Notes under the pieces: model-generated
What the model was told of the DNA's origin: nothing
What the model saw: the letters and a program-made list of their open reading frames with translations, nothing else
Databases searched by the model: none
Assembly: GCA_963786985.1 (NCBI GenBank)
Contig: CAWBBL010000017.1
Location: 1 to 64,000, forward strand
Source: Desertimonas sp963786985
GTDB taxonomy: Bacteria; Actinomycetota; Acidimicrobiia; Acidimicrobiales; Ilumatobacteraceae
DNA length: 64,000 nt
Reading direction: 5' to 3'
In this document: positions 39,916 through 48,253 of the stretch, in pieces
Numbering within the stretch: the first letter of the stretch is position 1
Layout: each line of letters begins with the position of its first letter
Program-made: the position numbers and the translations under genes

Positions 39916-39962
39916 ACGATCGCCGCGATCAGCATGGCACCGCACCACCCCACGGTGGGTGG
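39916..39962 (-). promoter_or_regulatory. CCACCC operator-promoter G, upstream of the MFS exporter
   Basis: Minus strand: CCACCC - ACCGTG - GGGTGG - TGCGGTG - CCATGC (degenerate third half-site), 10 nt, GATCGT, the same -10 hexamer as in operator B. Predicted start near 39909, 29 bases before GTG 39880. Confidence 0.8.
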
Positions 39963-39994
39963 ATGCGGCGCAGCGACATGGTTCGTTCGGGACA

Positions 39995-41149
39995 TCACAC
40001 GGGCTGCGGTGCGCTGAGGTCGCCGATGATCCGATCGACCTGCACCAGCAGCGCGGCATACCCGAGCCACTCGCCCTCGACATGTGCGTCCCCCGACTCA
40101 CGGTGGTCGAGAGCCAGCCGTGCCCGGCGAAAGGCACCCCGCAGGCACGCCTGTCGTCGCGTCTGGACCTCGACGAGCGCTTGGGCGACGGAGTCGTCGT
40201 CCGCCTCACCGATGACGGTGCGCACCGAGGCGCGTACCGCATCCGCCAAGGCGACGAACAGCGCCCCCATCGCCGGCATTGCCGGATGGGCCGCTCCAGC
40301 GAGGCGCGCATGATCGTCGAGACCACGCGAGATCACCGAGACGCCGATGGCTGTTCGCTCGAGGCGCGGCATGATCTCTTCGAAGCGTCCGAGCAGATGG
40401 GCATGGCGTCGATCGCGGACATTCCACTGTGCAGCCTCCCGACCGTTGCCGACCGCCTCGGCTGCCTGGGGGACCAGTCGCTCGCGAGTCGTGCGCGCCG
40501 TCCGCCGCCATTCCGCGGTCTGGTCGGTCGACCAGGGTTGCTGGAGCCCGGAACCCATCGTCTCGAGCACTTCTCCGAGACTGTTCTCCAGGCGCTCCAG
40601 AGTCTGGCGAGCGTCCACAAGTCGTGACGCAGGCAGCACGAGGGACACGGCGACCCCGACCGCAGCGCCGATGACCGTGTCGATTGCCCGATGCCAGGCA
40701 GAGCTTTCGGGGCTCAACGACGCCGTGGTGAGCACCACGAGGCCGCTGATCGGAACCTGCCGCGCCGCCGAAGCCGGGAGCCGCAGCACGAGCTCGGCGA
40801 CTCCGAGCGACACGGCGACGAGGATGGCCACGGTGAACGCGTTCCATGCCAGGGCGTCTCCGATCGCCAAGGCGAGGAGGACGCCGAGCACCACCGCGAC
40901 ACTGCGCTCGATCGCCTTGCGCACCGACGACCGCACCGAGACCTGGACCACGACGATGGCCGTGAGCGGGGCGAGCACCGGGTCCGGCACGCCAGTGACC
41001 AATCCGGCGATCCACCACGACAGGCCGGCCGCCAATCCGGACTTGGCCACGACACCGATCTCCGTCGAAGTCGGCCGGGTCCATGACACGGTGTCTGACA
41101 CGCGCCGCCACAGCTGACGAGCACGACTCTCGGACGGTTGCGAGACCAC
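39995..41149 (-). CDS. FUSC-like (aromatic acid exporter) membrane protein
   Basis: 384 residues. Six or so N-terminal helices in pairs (GLAAGLSWWIAGLVTG, APLTAIVVVQVSVRSSVRKA, SVAVVLGVLLALAIGDAL, FTVAILVAVSLGVAELVL) then a helical soluble C-terminal half. The ALTAIVVVQ-SVRKAIER region matches the FUSC/YccS-like family. Substrate not known. Expressed away from the APC permease gene; no operator copy reads in its direction. Confidence 0.78.
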   Translation of the reverse strand: MVSQPSESRARQLWRRVSDTVSWTRPTSTEIGVVAKSGLAAGLSWWIAGLVTGVPDPVLAPLTAIVVVQVSVRSSVRKAIERSVAVVLGVLLALAIGDALAWNAFTVAILVAVSLGVAELVLRLPASAARQVPISGLVVLTTASLSPESSAWHRAIDTVIGAAVGVAVSLVLPASRLVDARQTLERLENSLGEVLETMGSGLQQPWSTDQTAEWRRTARTTRERLVPQAAEAVGNGREAAQWNVRDRRHAHLLGRFEEIMPRLERTAIGVSVISRGLDDHARLAGAAHPAMPAMGALFVALADAVRASVRTVIGEADDDSVAQALVEVQTRRQACLRGAFRRARLALDHRESGDAHVEGEWLGYAALLVQVDRIIGDLSAPQPV

Positions 41150-41279
41150 GGTTGATCGCCGCCGGAACCGCTAGTGCGCCTGGCTCATCAGCAGCATCGT
41201 AGGACCGATCGGCAATCCGCCGATGAACACGCGTCGCCAGTGCGCAAATCGCTCATCGTGTCGCCGCCGCTGGTTCCAA

Positions 41280-41326
41280 CCACCCAGTCGTGGGTAGGCA
41301 CCAACCACCCCGGCCACGCCTACCGT
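41280..41326 (+). promoter_or_regulatory. CCACCC operator-promoter C, upstream of the APC permease
   Basis: CCACCC - AGTCGT - GGGTAG - GCACCAA - CCACCC, 10 nt, TACCGT at 41321-41326. The predicted +1 is within a base of ATG 41334, so the message would be leaderless. The N7 spacer is identical to that of operator D. Confidence 0.88.
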
Positions 41327-41333
41327 CGTTCTC

Positions 41334-42626
41334 ATGACCGGCGTCGAACCCGCCACCGGAACACTCGGCGTCCGGCAGGCGGCGTTCATCGGGGTTGGCG
41401 CGATGGTCGGCGCCGGGATCTTCGCCCTGCTCGGCGCGGCTGGCGAGGTGGCGGGTGCCGCTGTTTGGCTGTCGTTCCTGCTCGCCGGTGCGGTCGCCGC
41501 CCTGCAGGGCTACTCGTTCGCCAAGTTCGGTGCCCGGTACCCGTCGGCCGGTGGCCTGCTCGAGTACGTCGTGCGTGGGTTCGGCGCCGGGCACATCACC
41601 GGCGTCCTCGCCTGGTTGATCCTGGCCGCCAACGCCATCGTCACGGGCATGGTCGCAGTGTCGTTCGGCAGCTATGCCGGCTCGGCGGTTGCGGATGGCG
41701 AGGAGGTGTGGGTCAAGGTCTTCGCGGTGCTGGTGGTAGTGGCGATGACGATGCTCAACGTCGTCGGATCACAAGCCGTCGCCCGGGCCCAGACGGTCGT
41801 CGTTGTCGTCGTGATCGGCATCCTCACCGTGTTCGCCGTGGCGACACTCGCCAACATGGACCCGGATCTGCTGGCCTTCTCCGACTACCCGCCGTTCGGC
41901 GACATCGTGGCCAGCGTGGCGCTGACGTTCTTCGCCTTTCTGGGGTTCGGAGTCGTCACGTTCACGGCCAAGGACCTCGCCGACCCGGCCCGCCAGCTGC
42001 CACGCGCCCTGTTCCTCGCCCTGGGGATCGCCACCGTCGTGTACGTCGCGGTCGCTCTGGGAGTGTTCGGCACGCTCTCGGTCGACGAGGTCATCGAGTC
42101 CGGCGGAACGGCGCTCGCCGTGGCCGCCGAGCCAACGCTCGGTCGCGCCGGTTACTGGATGATGAGCGTCACCGCGTTGTTTGCCACGGCCGGGGCCACC
42201 AACGCCGGTCTCTATCCGGCTACCGGGCTCTGCAACCAGATGGCTTCGATCGGACAGTTCCCCCCGGTGATGGGGCGACAGGTCGGGGGCCGGGCGGGCA
42301 CCGGTCTGGTGGTCACGGCGGCGATTGCCATCGTGCTCGCGGTCGGGTTCGACCTGTCGGCGATCGCGTCCATCGGCAGCGTGATCGCCCTGCTCGTCTT
42401 CGGTCTCGTGTCCGTCGGGCATTTGCGGGTCCGCCACGAGACCGGCGCCCGAGCCTGGATTCTCGTCCTCGCCGTCGCGTCGACCGTCATCGTCCTCGTG
42501 TCGTTCGTGTTCACCACGCTGGTCGAGGAGCCGGGCACGGCCGTGGCGCTCGTCGTCATCCTGCTGGTGAGCGTTGCCCTCGACTTCGGGTGGAAGCGGT
42601 CGCGGGCTCGGGCGCTCGCCGCCTGA
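41334..42626 (+). CDS. APC-family amino acid permease
   Basis: 430 residues, about 12 helices. The unwound helix-1 motif is FIGVGAMVGAGIFALLGAAG and the family signature continues as PSAGGLLEYVVRGFGAGHIT; FFAFLGFGVVTFTAKDLADP is helix 6. Cytoplasmic-membrane uptake or exchange of amino acids is expected; given the arginine deiminase genes under the same operator, arginine or ornithine is one possibility, unproven. No ribosome site precedes ATG 41334, in keeping with a leaderless message. Confidence 0.92.
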   Translation: MTGVEPATGTLGVRQAAFIGVGAMVGAGIFALLGAAGEVAGAAVWLSFLLAGAVAALQGYSFAKFGARYPSAGGLLEYVVRGFGAGHITGVLAWLILAANAIVTGMVAVSFGSYAGSAVADGEEVWVKVFAVLVVVAMTMLNVVGSQAVARAQTVVVVVVIGILTVFAVATLANMDPDLLAFSDYPPFGDIVASVALTFFAFLGFGVVTFTAKDLADPARQLPRALFLALGIATVVYVAVALGVFGTLSVDEVIESGGTALAVAAEPTLGRAGYWMMSVTALFATAGATNAGLYPATGLCNQMASIGQFPPVMGRQVGGRAGTGLVVTAAIAIVLAVGFDLSAIASIGSVIALLVFGLVSVGHLRVRHETGARAWILVLAVASTVIVLVSFVFTTLVEEPGTAVALVVILLVSVALDFGWKRSRARALAA

Positions 42627-42945
42627 GTGGAGCCGGACAGGACGTCGGGCAGGAGCTGGATCGAGCGACGGATCGGACCGCGGTGACGGCAGAGCCCGGG
42701 ATTGCGCGCCATGGTGGAACCCAGCTGATGGCCGGGGTCGCCGTGACCGGCCGGTTCGTCAATCAGGCGCGGACGGCGTAGGTCGCGTCGAGATCCGCCA
42801 CCGTTCCTTGCGGCAACAGGGTCCGTCTGATGACCGGGACCTCCCCAGTGCCGAACTGGGCGGCCGGCGATCCACTTGATGATCTGGGCGGCGTACGGAC
42901 CGTATATAGGCAGTTGGGCCGCCCAGTTCGGCTCTTGGTCTGCAA
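42627..42945. other. Intergenic region with a 16-bp inverted repeat
   Basis: About 320 bases with no supported gene. The 3' half holds a perfect 16-base inverted repeat (42850-42865 and 42917-42932) around 51 bases that include CGTATATAGG. The region ends at operator D. Confidence 0.6.
42850..42932. repeat. Perfect 16-bp inverted repeat, 51-base loop
   Basis: GCCGAACTGGGCGGCC at 42850-42865 is exactly complementary to 42917-42932. The loop contains a second, partial CTGGGCGGCG and an A/T-rich CGTATATAGG. It may terminate the permease message, be a mobile-element end, or bind a second regulator just upstream of operator D. Confidence 0.8.
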
Positions 42946-42992
42946 CCACCCGACGATGGGTGGGCACCAACCACCCAGCTGACCCGTACCCT
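42946..42992 (+). promoter_or_regulatory. CCACCC operator-promoter D, upstream of DUF6325-SHOCT-SHOCT
   Basis: CCACCC - GACGAT - GGGTGG - GCACCAA - CCACCC, 10 nt, TACCCT at 42987-42992. Predicted +1 near 42999, 34 bases before GTG 43033. All three half-sites are perfect. Confidence 0.9.
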
Positions 42993-43032
42993 CGTCGTCA
43001 CAGCGGACAACGGTGTGGAAGGGGAGTTCCAG

Positions 43033-43473
43033 GTGACGGACGAAGCAGAACCGATGGGTCCGATCAGTTATCTGATCGTCGAGTTCCCGGGCAACAAGAT
43101 GACGGGTGAGGGATTCCCCGCCCTGATCGACCTCGTCGACCGTGGGGTGATCCGGATCCTCGACCTCATGTTTGTCACCTGCCGCGACGACGGGTCGGTG
43201 GGTGCGATCGATCTGCGCGAACTCGACACGCAAGGTCACTTCGACTTGACGATCTTCGAGGGAGCGTCATCGGGAATGCTCGATCAGTCCGACTTCGACG
43301 AAGCATCGAAGGCGCTCAAGCCGGGCTCGTCGGCGGGCATCTTGATCTTCGAGAACCGATGGGCAACCACCTTCGTGGACGCCCTGCGCCGCGGCGGCGG
43401 CGAGTTGGTCGCGGCGGGCTACATCCCGCTGGCGGACATCGCCGCCGCGCTCGACGCAACCGACGCCGGCTGA
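43033..43473 (+). CDS. DUF6325 family protein
   Basis: 146 residues. MGPISYLIVEFPGNKMTGEG is the classic DUF6325 start, followed by RGVIRILDLMFVTCRDDGSV, GASSGMLDQSDFDEASKALK and SSAGILIFENRWATTFVDAL. GTG 43033 is chosen because AGGGGAG is six bases upstream; the in-frame GTG 43015 lacks a site. Followed by two SHOCT genes, as its paralogue at 35126 is followed by one. Function unknown. Confidence 0.87.
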   Translation: MTDEAEPMGPISYLIVEFPGNKMTGEGFPALIDLVDRGVIRILDLMFVTCRDDGSVGAIDLRELDTQGHFDLTIFEGASSGMLDQSDFDEASKALKPGSSAGILIFENRWATTFVDALRRGGGELVAAGYIPLADIAAALDATDAG

Positions 43474-43505
43474 TCCGGCAGAGAGCTACCAGAAAGGACA
43501 TCGAC

Positions 43506-43826
43506 ATGCCAGGACGACTGCTCAGAGGTGTCGCCCGCACAGCGGTGGTGGCCGGAACGGCGACCGCGGTCTCCAACCGCGTCTCGCGACGCCAGGCCAA
43601 TCGCTGGACGCAACAGAGCGAAGCCGAGGCGTACGAGCAGCAACAGCAGCAGCAGCTACGCGCCGCCGCCACCGCAGTACGCCCAGCCGGCGCCGGCGCC
43701 GGCGCCAGCCCGGCCGCGGCACCCGATCCGATCGAGCAGCTCAAGGAGCTGGCCGAGCTCAAGAACCAGGGGATCCTCACCGACGCAGAGTTCCAGGCGC
43801 AGAAGGCGAGAATTCTGTCCTCCTAG
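43506..43826 (+). CDS. SHOCT-domain protein with Gln-rich linker
   Basis: 106 residues: a basic start (MPGRLLRGVARTAVVAGTAT), a run of six glutamines near residue 45, an Ala/Pro/Gly linker, and the SHOCT motif DPIEQLKELAELKNQGILTD with FQAQKARILSS. In the +1 frame the linker reads as a proline-rich YAPPPPQYAQPAPAPAPA, so a compensated pair of frameshifts in the linker is possible. Start has AAAGGACA upstream. Confidence 0.8.
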   Translation: MPGRLLRGVARTAVVAGTATAVSNRVSRRQANRWTQQSEAEAYEQQQQQQLRAAATAVRPAGAGAGASPAAAPDPIEQLKELAELKNQGILTDAEFQAQKARILSS

Positions 43827-43840
43827 GAGCCAACGCGCCC

Positions 43841-44089
43841 ATGTTGTTCTTGTACCGGCCGCGCCAGACGTGGATGCCATTCGCCCTGCCGCGCAACCGC
43901 ACCCAACAGGCCGCCTACAACCGACAGCTGCAGGAGAAGTTCGCGTCGACCCGTCGAGTCGCGCCGGCGGTGCCAGCGGCGCAACGGGACCCGTTGAGCG
44001 ACCTGAAGGAGCTCGGCGAGCTCCACCAGTCGGGTGTGCTGACCGACGCCGAGTTCGCGTCGGCCAAGGCGAAGCTGCTCGCTCGATGA
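43841..44089 (+). CDS. SHOCT-domain miniprotein
   Basis: 82 residues ending DPLSDLKELGELHQSGVLTD and FASAKAKLLAR, the SHOCT pattern. The N-terminal part (MLFLYRPRQTWMPFALPRNR) resembles other actinobacterial SHOCT proteins. The stop overlaps the next ATG (ATGA). Confidence 0.85.
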   Translation: MLFLYRPRQTWMPFALPRNRTQQAAYNRQLQEKFASTRRVAPAVPAAQRDPLSDLKELGELHQSGVLTDAEFASAKAKLLAR

Positions 44090-44520
44090 CATCGAACGAG
44101 GCACGGGCGGAGATGTTGGTGGGCGCCCTGCGCGCCGGCCTCGCAGGCGACCGCCAGGCACTTCAGGCGTGGTTCACCGAGGACGTTCGAGCATGGACGC
44201 CGGCCCTGTCGACCGCGTCGCTGAGCGAGCTGATCGACGCCCTCGATCGCCGCGACGAGGCGTTCTCCGAGATGTCGTTGGACGTCATGCCCCTCGACGT
44301 GGGCGGCGAGTACGCGTGCGTCGAGTGGACCGTCGACATGACGCACAGTGGCCCGATCACGTTCGCCGACCAGAGGAGCATCGAGCCGTCCGGCACGCGG
44401 GTGACGTTGCACGGTGTCACGGTCGCCGAGTTCCACGGCGAACGGATCTGTTCGCTGCGGCAGTACTGGGACGAGATCGCCGTGCTCGAGCAGCTCGGCG
44501 TGCTTCGCGGCCTCGACTAG
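44086..44520 (+). CDS. SnoaL-like (NTF2-fold) protein
   Basis: 144 residues: an N-terminal helix pair, AWFTEDVRAWTPALSTASLS, then long strands GEYACVEWTVDMTHSGPITF and VTLHGVTVAEFHGERICSLR with the usual ending YWDEIAVLEQLGVL. This is the NTF2/SnoaL polyketide-cyclase-like fold; activity unknown. It is translationally coupled to the SHOCT gene upstream. Its TAG shares the palindrome CTAG with the stop of the convergent hydrolase gene. Confidence 0.85.
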   Translation: MTSNEARAEMLVGALRAGLAGDRQALQAWFTEDVRAWTPALSTASLSELIDALDRRDEAFSEMSLDVMPLDVGGEYACVEWTVDMTHSGPITFADQRSIEPSGTRVTLHGVTVAEFHGERICSLRQYWDEIAVLEQLGVLRGLD

Positions 44521-45362
44521 CTCGGCGTCTCGCGCAGCTGCGTTGGCGCTGGGATCGCGACGTACTCGACGCCGCTGGTCGGCTCGATCAGCGTGTGCAT
44601 CGGCTGACCAGTGAGGTGTGCTTCGATCAAGGTGGAGATGAGCTCCGGCGAGCTGTAGTTCAAGGCATGGGCACCGGGCACTTTCACGGCGTCGACGTTC
44701 GGTAGCCCGGCAAAGACAGCCGCCCGGTCGATGCGCACGAGCGGGTCGCGCTTGCCGGCGATCACCAGCGTGGGCACGAGCAGGTTGCCGACCCGCTCGA
44801 GCGTGGGATAGCGGGTCATCGCCTTGAACAGCGACCAGCCCCGGTACATGCCGAAGCGCAGGTAGTCGCGAACGGCGATCGGCACCATCGACGTCGGTTC
44901 GCGAAGGCTGTCCGTCGCCATCTGCCAGAGCGCGCGGCGTAACGGCTGGTTGTTCGGACCGCCGGCTGGCGAGACCAACACGGCCCGCTCGATGCGGTCG
45001 GGAAACGTCGTTGCCACCTCGATGATGATCGGGCAACCCAACGAGTTGCCGACAAACGTCGCCCGCTCGACTCCCACCGCGTCGCAGTACGAGACGAGCG
45101 CGCTGGCAAGGCCGGCGACGTCGAGCGGCCGGTCTGGCCGGTGGCTGCGTCCCATCCCGGGGAGGTCGGGCACGTAGGTGCGGTGACGCGGCGCCAAGCG
45201 GGCAGCTGTGGGCTCGAGGTACGTCCCGGAGATGCCGAAGCCATGGACGTGGACCATCGCCGCGGCTCCCGGGCCGGCATCGACACAGTACCGGTGGTAG
45301 ACGGGGAGCCCGTCGACGATGACCCACCCCGGCACGAGGGGAGGCACCGGGCCCCGGGTCAC
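44517..45362 (-). CDS. Alpha/beta hydrolase
   Basis: 281 residues. Oxyanion-hole HVHGFGISGTYLEPTA, nucleophile elbow GNSLGC (Ser near residue 113), an acid in VIAGKRDPLVRID and His in VPGAHALNYSSPE. Could be an esterase, lactonase or C-C hydrolase. The GTG start overlaps the stop of the M20 gene (GTGA), so they are one operon; the long upstream frame is a shadow of that gene. Confidence 0.88.
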   Translation of the reverse strand: MTRGPVPPLVPGWVIVDGLPVYHRYCVDAGPGAAAMVHVHGFGISGTYLEPTAARLAPRHRTYVPDLPGMGRSHRPDRPLDVAGLASALVSYCDAVGVERATFVGNSLGCPIIIEVATTFPDRIERAVLVSPAGGPNNQPLRRALWQMATDSLREPTSMVPIAVRDYLRFGMYRGWSLFKAMTRYPTLERVGNLLVPTLVIAGKRDPLVRIDRAAVFAGLPNVDAVKVPGAHALNYSSPELISTLIEAHLTGQPMHTLIEPTSGVEYVAIPAPTQLRETPS

Positions 45363-46703
45363 GCGGCGGCGTACTTCTGCATGAACAGCGCCTCGACCAG
45401 CGCCAGGCTCTCGATCTCGCGCGGGTCGACGCTCTCGTTGGGAGCGTGGATCAGGGATCGTGGCTCCTCGACGCCGAGCAGCATGATCTCGGCATCGGGG
45501 AATGTCTGCTGGAAGACGTTGCACAGCGGGATCGAACCGCCCGAACCGTACAACGTCACTTCGCGGCCGTACACCTCCTGCATCGCCTCGGCCATCGCTG
45601 CGAACGCCGGTGCGTCGACCGAGCCGGCGAACGGCTGCCCAGCGAAGCCGCGCTCGAAGTCGACGTGGACGTGCCATGGCGCCACGGCCGCCAAGTGGGC
45701 GATCAGGGCCTCCTGGGCGTCGTTCGCATCCATCCCGGGCGGCACCCGCAGGCTGACGAGGGCTCGCGCCTCGGGCTGGACCACGGCCGAGGCTCCGACG
45801 ACCGGCGGGCAGTCAATACCCAGCACGGTGACGGCCGGCCTCGCCCAGATCATGTCGGCGACGTCGTCACCGAGCAGGTCGACGCCGTCGAGGACGTTGG
45901 CGTCCGTGCGGAACTGCTCCGGCGGGTACTTCGCACCGCTCCAGGCCTGGGTGTTGTCGAGCCCACGGATCGTCGTGTTGCCCTGCTCGTCTCGCAACGT
46001 CGCCAGCATCACGATCGAGCGCGGCGAGGGCGTCGGGCGCCGCCCCGCCGAACATGCCCGAGTGCATCGCGGTCGACAGCGACCGCACGGTGACGGTGAC
46101 CTCCACCACGCCGCGCAGCGTTGTCGTCAGCGTCGGGACGCCGACGGCGGCGTTGCCGGTATCGCAGATCAGGATCACGTCGGCGCGAAGCAGGTCGGGG
46201 TGCCGCGGGACGAAGTCTTCGAGGCCTCCGTCGCCGAGCTCCTCCGACCCTTCGCCGACGATCTTCACGTTCACCGGCAGCTCGCCTTCGAGGGCGCGCA
46301 GGGCGGTCAGGTGGGTGACGATGTTCCCCTTGCAGTCGGCGGCGCCGCGGCCGTACCAGCGTCCGTCGCGTTCGGTCAGCGTCCACACCGGGCTCAACCA
46401 CGCGTCCTCGCCGAGTGGCGGTTGGACGTCGTGGTGGAAGTACAGGAGGACCGTCGGCGCACCCGGAGGGCCGGTGGCGTGGCCGCAGATCGCCTTGCTC
46501 CCGTCGGAGGTCTCGTAGGCCCTGACGTCTTGTAGCCCGGCACCCGTGAACAGGTCGATGGTCAAGTCGACCATCTTGTCGCAGTCCTCTGGTGGGGGAG
46601 CGCTCGGGTCGTACACGGACTTGTAGGCGACCATCCGGGCGAGGTCGTGCTTGGCCTGGGGCATCAGCTGCTGCACCCGTTGGCGCAGCGCGTCAGAGGA
46701 CAC
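45359..46703 (-). CDS. M20-family dipeptidase, one apparent frameshift
   Basis: About 448 residues after correction of a one-base shift near 46018. Metal-binding motifs of M20 are present: YFHHDVQPPLGEDAW, the catalytic VGEGSEELGDGGL, the ICDTGN ligand, STAMHSGMFGGAAPDAL, and in the second frame GSGGSIPLCNVFQQTFPD and IHAPNES. It hydrolyses dipeptides, matching a carnosine/CNDP-like group. GTG 46703 has AAGGAGG upstream. Conserved residues lie on both sides of the shift, so a sequence error is likely. It could feed amino acids to the arginine deiminase pathway. Confidence 0.85.
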
Positions 46704-46720
46704 TGGCGCCTCCTTCATGG

Positions 46721-48253
46721 TCATATCGCCCCGAGGGCGAGGACGACGACGCTGAGGACGCCGAGGATCAGGAGTAACGGCCAGACGAAGCGCAGGTATC
46801 TGCCGTAGGGGACTCGGGCGATGGCGAGTCCGCCCATGACAACGGCCGAGGTCGGTGTCACGAGGTTGATCAGGCCGGATGCGCTCTGGTAGGCGGTGAC
46901 GACGAGGCTCGGGTTGACACCGGTGAACTCGGCGAGGGGGGCCATGATCGGCATGGCCACGGTCGCCAGGCCCGATGTCGAGGGGATGAGGAACGACAGC
47001 GGCAGGAACAGCCCGTACATGACCACGGCGAAGGCCGCCTCGCCGACGTCGCCGAGGGCTTTCTCGCACCAGTACAAGACGGTGTCGGTGATCTGACCGT
47101 TGTTCATCACGACGGTGATGCCGCGGGCGATACCGATGATCAGGGCGACGCCGAGGAGGTCGCGGGCGCCGTCGACGAAGGTCGTGGTGAGCTCGCCCTC
47201 CTTCATCCTGGCGACGAGGCCGATGAGGATGGCGAAGAGCAGGAACGAGGCGGTCATCTCGGGGAACCACCACCACAACGTCGGGAGGCCGATGTTGAGG
47301 TCCTCCCATGGGATCACCCCGTAGACCATCACGGCGAAGGCGGCGCCGAAGAGACCGAGGACCAGCTTGTGCTGAGTGGTGAGGACGACCTCGCCGGTGT
47401 CGGCGCCCGCCGCGGAGAAGTGGCGTTCGTTGTCCTCCTTCATGTCGTAGACGAGCGACTTGGACGGGTCGCGCTTCACCCGGTCGGCGTAGCGCAGCAC
47501 GAACCAGATTCCCGCAGCGAGGCCGACGACGAGGATGACGAGGCGCAGCCCGAGGCCGTCGCTGATTGGAACATCGGCGAAGCCGGATGCGATACCCGTG
47601 GCAAACGGGTTGACGGTCGAGCCGAGTACGCCGATGCCGGCGCCGAGGAGGATCACCAGGGCGCCGACGAGGGCGTCGTACCCGGCAGCGATCATCACCG
47701 TGATGACGAGCACGTAGAAGGCGAGGCTCTCCTCGGCCATCCCGAAGGTGGTGCCACCGATGGCGAAAACGGTCATCAGGATCGGGATCATCCAGCGCTC
47801 GCGGCCACCCAAGCGGTTCACGAGCATGGCGATCCCCGCCTGGATCGCCCCCGTCTTCATCGTGATGCCGATGAACCCGCCGATCACGAGGATGAACAAG
47901 GCGACGTCGATGGCCCCGAACAGGTCGCCGCTGTTGAACACGTCGACGTTGCCGGTTGCGGGATCTTCGATGCCATAGAGCCCGTTGATCGGTGCCTCGA
48001 GCGAGTCGACGACGATCCGCGACGGGCTCGAGTCGACCTCCTGGTAGGTGCCGGGGATCGGCGAACCCTCCTCGTCGAGGGCATATTGGCCGGCCGGGAT
48101 GATCCACGTGGCGATCGCCATGAGGACGATGAGGGCGAAGAGGATCGTGTAGGCGGACGGGAGCGTGAAGCGAGACTTGCGTGGCTCGGCTTCCTCACTG
48201 ACAGCTTGGCCGTCGACCGTGCCGTCGCCTGTTGGCGGGACATCACTGGACAT
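46721..48253 (-). CDS. YfcC-family membrane transporter
   Basis: 510 residues, about 12 helices. YTILFALIVLMAIATWIIPA, then GQYALDEEGSPIPGTYQ, and the ends GLATVAMPIMAPLAEFTGVN and INLVTPTSAVVMGGLAIARV are characteristic of YfcC/UPF0324-type transporters often found with arginine deiminase or ureide genes. ATG 48253 has AAGGAG six bases upstream. Probable peptide or amino-acid transporter serving the M20 peptidase 17 bases downstream. It overlaps the NhaC stop. Confidence 0.88.
   Translation of the reverse strand: MSSDVPPTGDGTVDGQAVSEEAEPRKSRFTLPSAYTILFALIVLMAIATWIIPAGQYALDEEGSPIPGTYQEVDSSPSRIVVDSLEAPINGLYGIEDPATGNVDVFNSGDLFGAIDVALFILVIGGFIGITMKTGAIQAGIAMLVNRLGGRERWMIPILMTVFAIGGTTFGMAEESLAFYVLVITVMIAAGYDALVGALVILLGAGIGVLGSTVNPFATGIASGFADVPISDGLGLRLVILVVGLAAGIWFVLRYADRVKRDPSKSLVYDMKEDNERHFSAAGADTGEVVLTTQHKLVLGLFGAAFAVMVYGVIPWEDLNIGLPTLWWWFPEMTASFLLFAILIGLVARMKEGELTTTFVDGARDLLGVALIIGIARGITVVMNNGQITDTVLYWCEKALGDVGEAAFAVVMYGLFLPLSFLIPSTSGLATVAMPIMAPLAEFTGVNPSLVVTAYQSASGLINLVTPTSAVVMGGLAIARVPYGRYLRFVWPLLLILGVLSVVVLALGAI

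Noticed and set aside
39881..39916. ATG 39916 as start of the MFS exporter
   Set aside because: It would overlap the predicted -10 hexamer; GTG 39880 has a ribosome site and fits the promoter.
41249..41310. Operator C as a divergent promoter for the FUSC-like gene
   Set aside because: In the minus direction the third half-site reads CAGCGG and the -10 position ATGAGC, neither of which fits.
41174..42781. 535-codon plus-strand frame overlapping the APC permease
   Set aside because: Arg/Gly-rich shadow of the permease; the permease frame has clear helices and motifs.
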